A DNA stretch of 64,000 bases. Origin: Eurosta solidaginis (lineage: Eukaryota > Arthropoda > Insecta > Diptera > Tephritidae). The notes under the pieces are model-generated. The model had not been told where the DNA came from and searched no databases. It was given only the letters and a program-made list of their open reading frames with translations. The position numbers and the translations under genes are program-made. The DNA lies in contig NC_090320.1 of the NCBI RefSeq assembly GCF_040869045.1, positions 120,041,112 to 120,105,111 on the forward strand, in the 5' to 3' direction. Positions 63,951-64,000 of the stretch are shown piece after piece; the stretch's first letter is position 1; each line of letters starts with the position of its first letter.

Positions 63951-64000
63951 CTTAATGTAGTACATTCTAATGCCCGTAGCCTTAGTGGTGATAAACTGGA
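63951..64000 (+). pseudogene. LINE ORF2 endonuclease start (partial)
   Basis: The last ~50 bases encode VVHSNARSLSGDKLE, the N-terminal strand of an EEP endonuclease. Whether the frame is intact cannot be judged because it is cut by the window edge. Confidence 0.5.

Larger units (their letters stand above)
62691..64000 (+). mobile_element. CR1/L2-like LINE, 5' part, running off the window
   Basis: ORF1 (62779 to about 63580) is followed by an AT-rich gap and then, from about 63955, by an ORF2 start reading VVHSNARSLSGDKL, the beginning of an EEP endonuclease. The element continues past the window edge. Confidence 0.6.

Overview
This window is repeat-dense, AT-rich eukaryotic DNA with spliced genes and tens of nested transposon relics. 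It reads as the genome of a higher fly (Cyclorrhapha). Several dispersed families, notably the ~130-bp minisatellite repeat beginning near the motif AAGTTCGGGTGTAACCGAAC, are ones I associate with tephritid fruit flies. That taxonomic call is from memory of repeats, not from a search. There are no bacterial-type operons, CRISPR arrays or rRNA/tRNA genes that I can support.

Host genes are few. The clearest is the terminal coding exon of the U-box ubiquitin ligase STUB1/CHIP (9877-10119, +), with a good splice acceptor, an intact reading frame to the stop, and a poly(A) signal downstream. A rearranged, frameshifted copy of a DEAH-box splicing helicase (DHX16 type) lies at 1.55-2.33 kb. An anonymous splice-flanked open exon (6342-6586, -) may belong to another host gene.

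Layout: 3.0-4.95 kb CR1/L2-like LINE (-); 4.95-5.92 kb two copies of a tRNA-like SINE flanking an LTR-like block; 7.27-7.70 kb LINE endonuclease fragment; 9.08-9.65 kb MITE plus an LTR fragment; 10.70-20.51 kb a dispersed inverted-arm repeat nested with a LOA-like LINE (DUF4780-type ORF1, endonuclease, RT, RNase H) and a 12-unit ~130-bp array with a 4-unit higher-order period; 22.1-25.5 kb decayed Pao/BEL element (-); 26.37-27.40 kb long-TIR repeats; 27.8-28.6 kb R1-like LINE tail; 28.8-29.4 kb PIF/Harbinger relic; 30.24-36.95 kb Ty3/gypsy element with a SAP-like Gag, its pol core deleted, and a 3.1-kb insertion inside gag; 37.2-38.9 kb Transib/RAG1-core-like transposase relic; 39.05-40.29 kb R1-like and LOA-like fragments; 40.5-43.9 kb second Pao/BEL element (-) whose integrase runs into a CCHC domain; 43.9-45.1 kb gypsy LTR, primer site and gag; 45.8-47.6 and 50.1-52.4 kb two intron-containing transposon proteins of unnamed families; 52.50-61.15 kb a Ulysses/Osvaldo-like Ty3/gypsy element (-) with ~2-kb LTRs and an extra ORF; 62.6-64.0 kb a CR1/L2-like LINE ORF1 leading into ORF2 at the window edge.

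Almost every mobile-element gene is broken by stops, frameshifts, internal deletions or loss of catalytic residues. The window is best read as a TE graveyard around one or two host exons. Its value lies in the nesting order, the tandem-repeat architectures, and several unnamed protein families.
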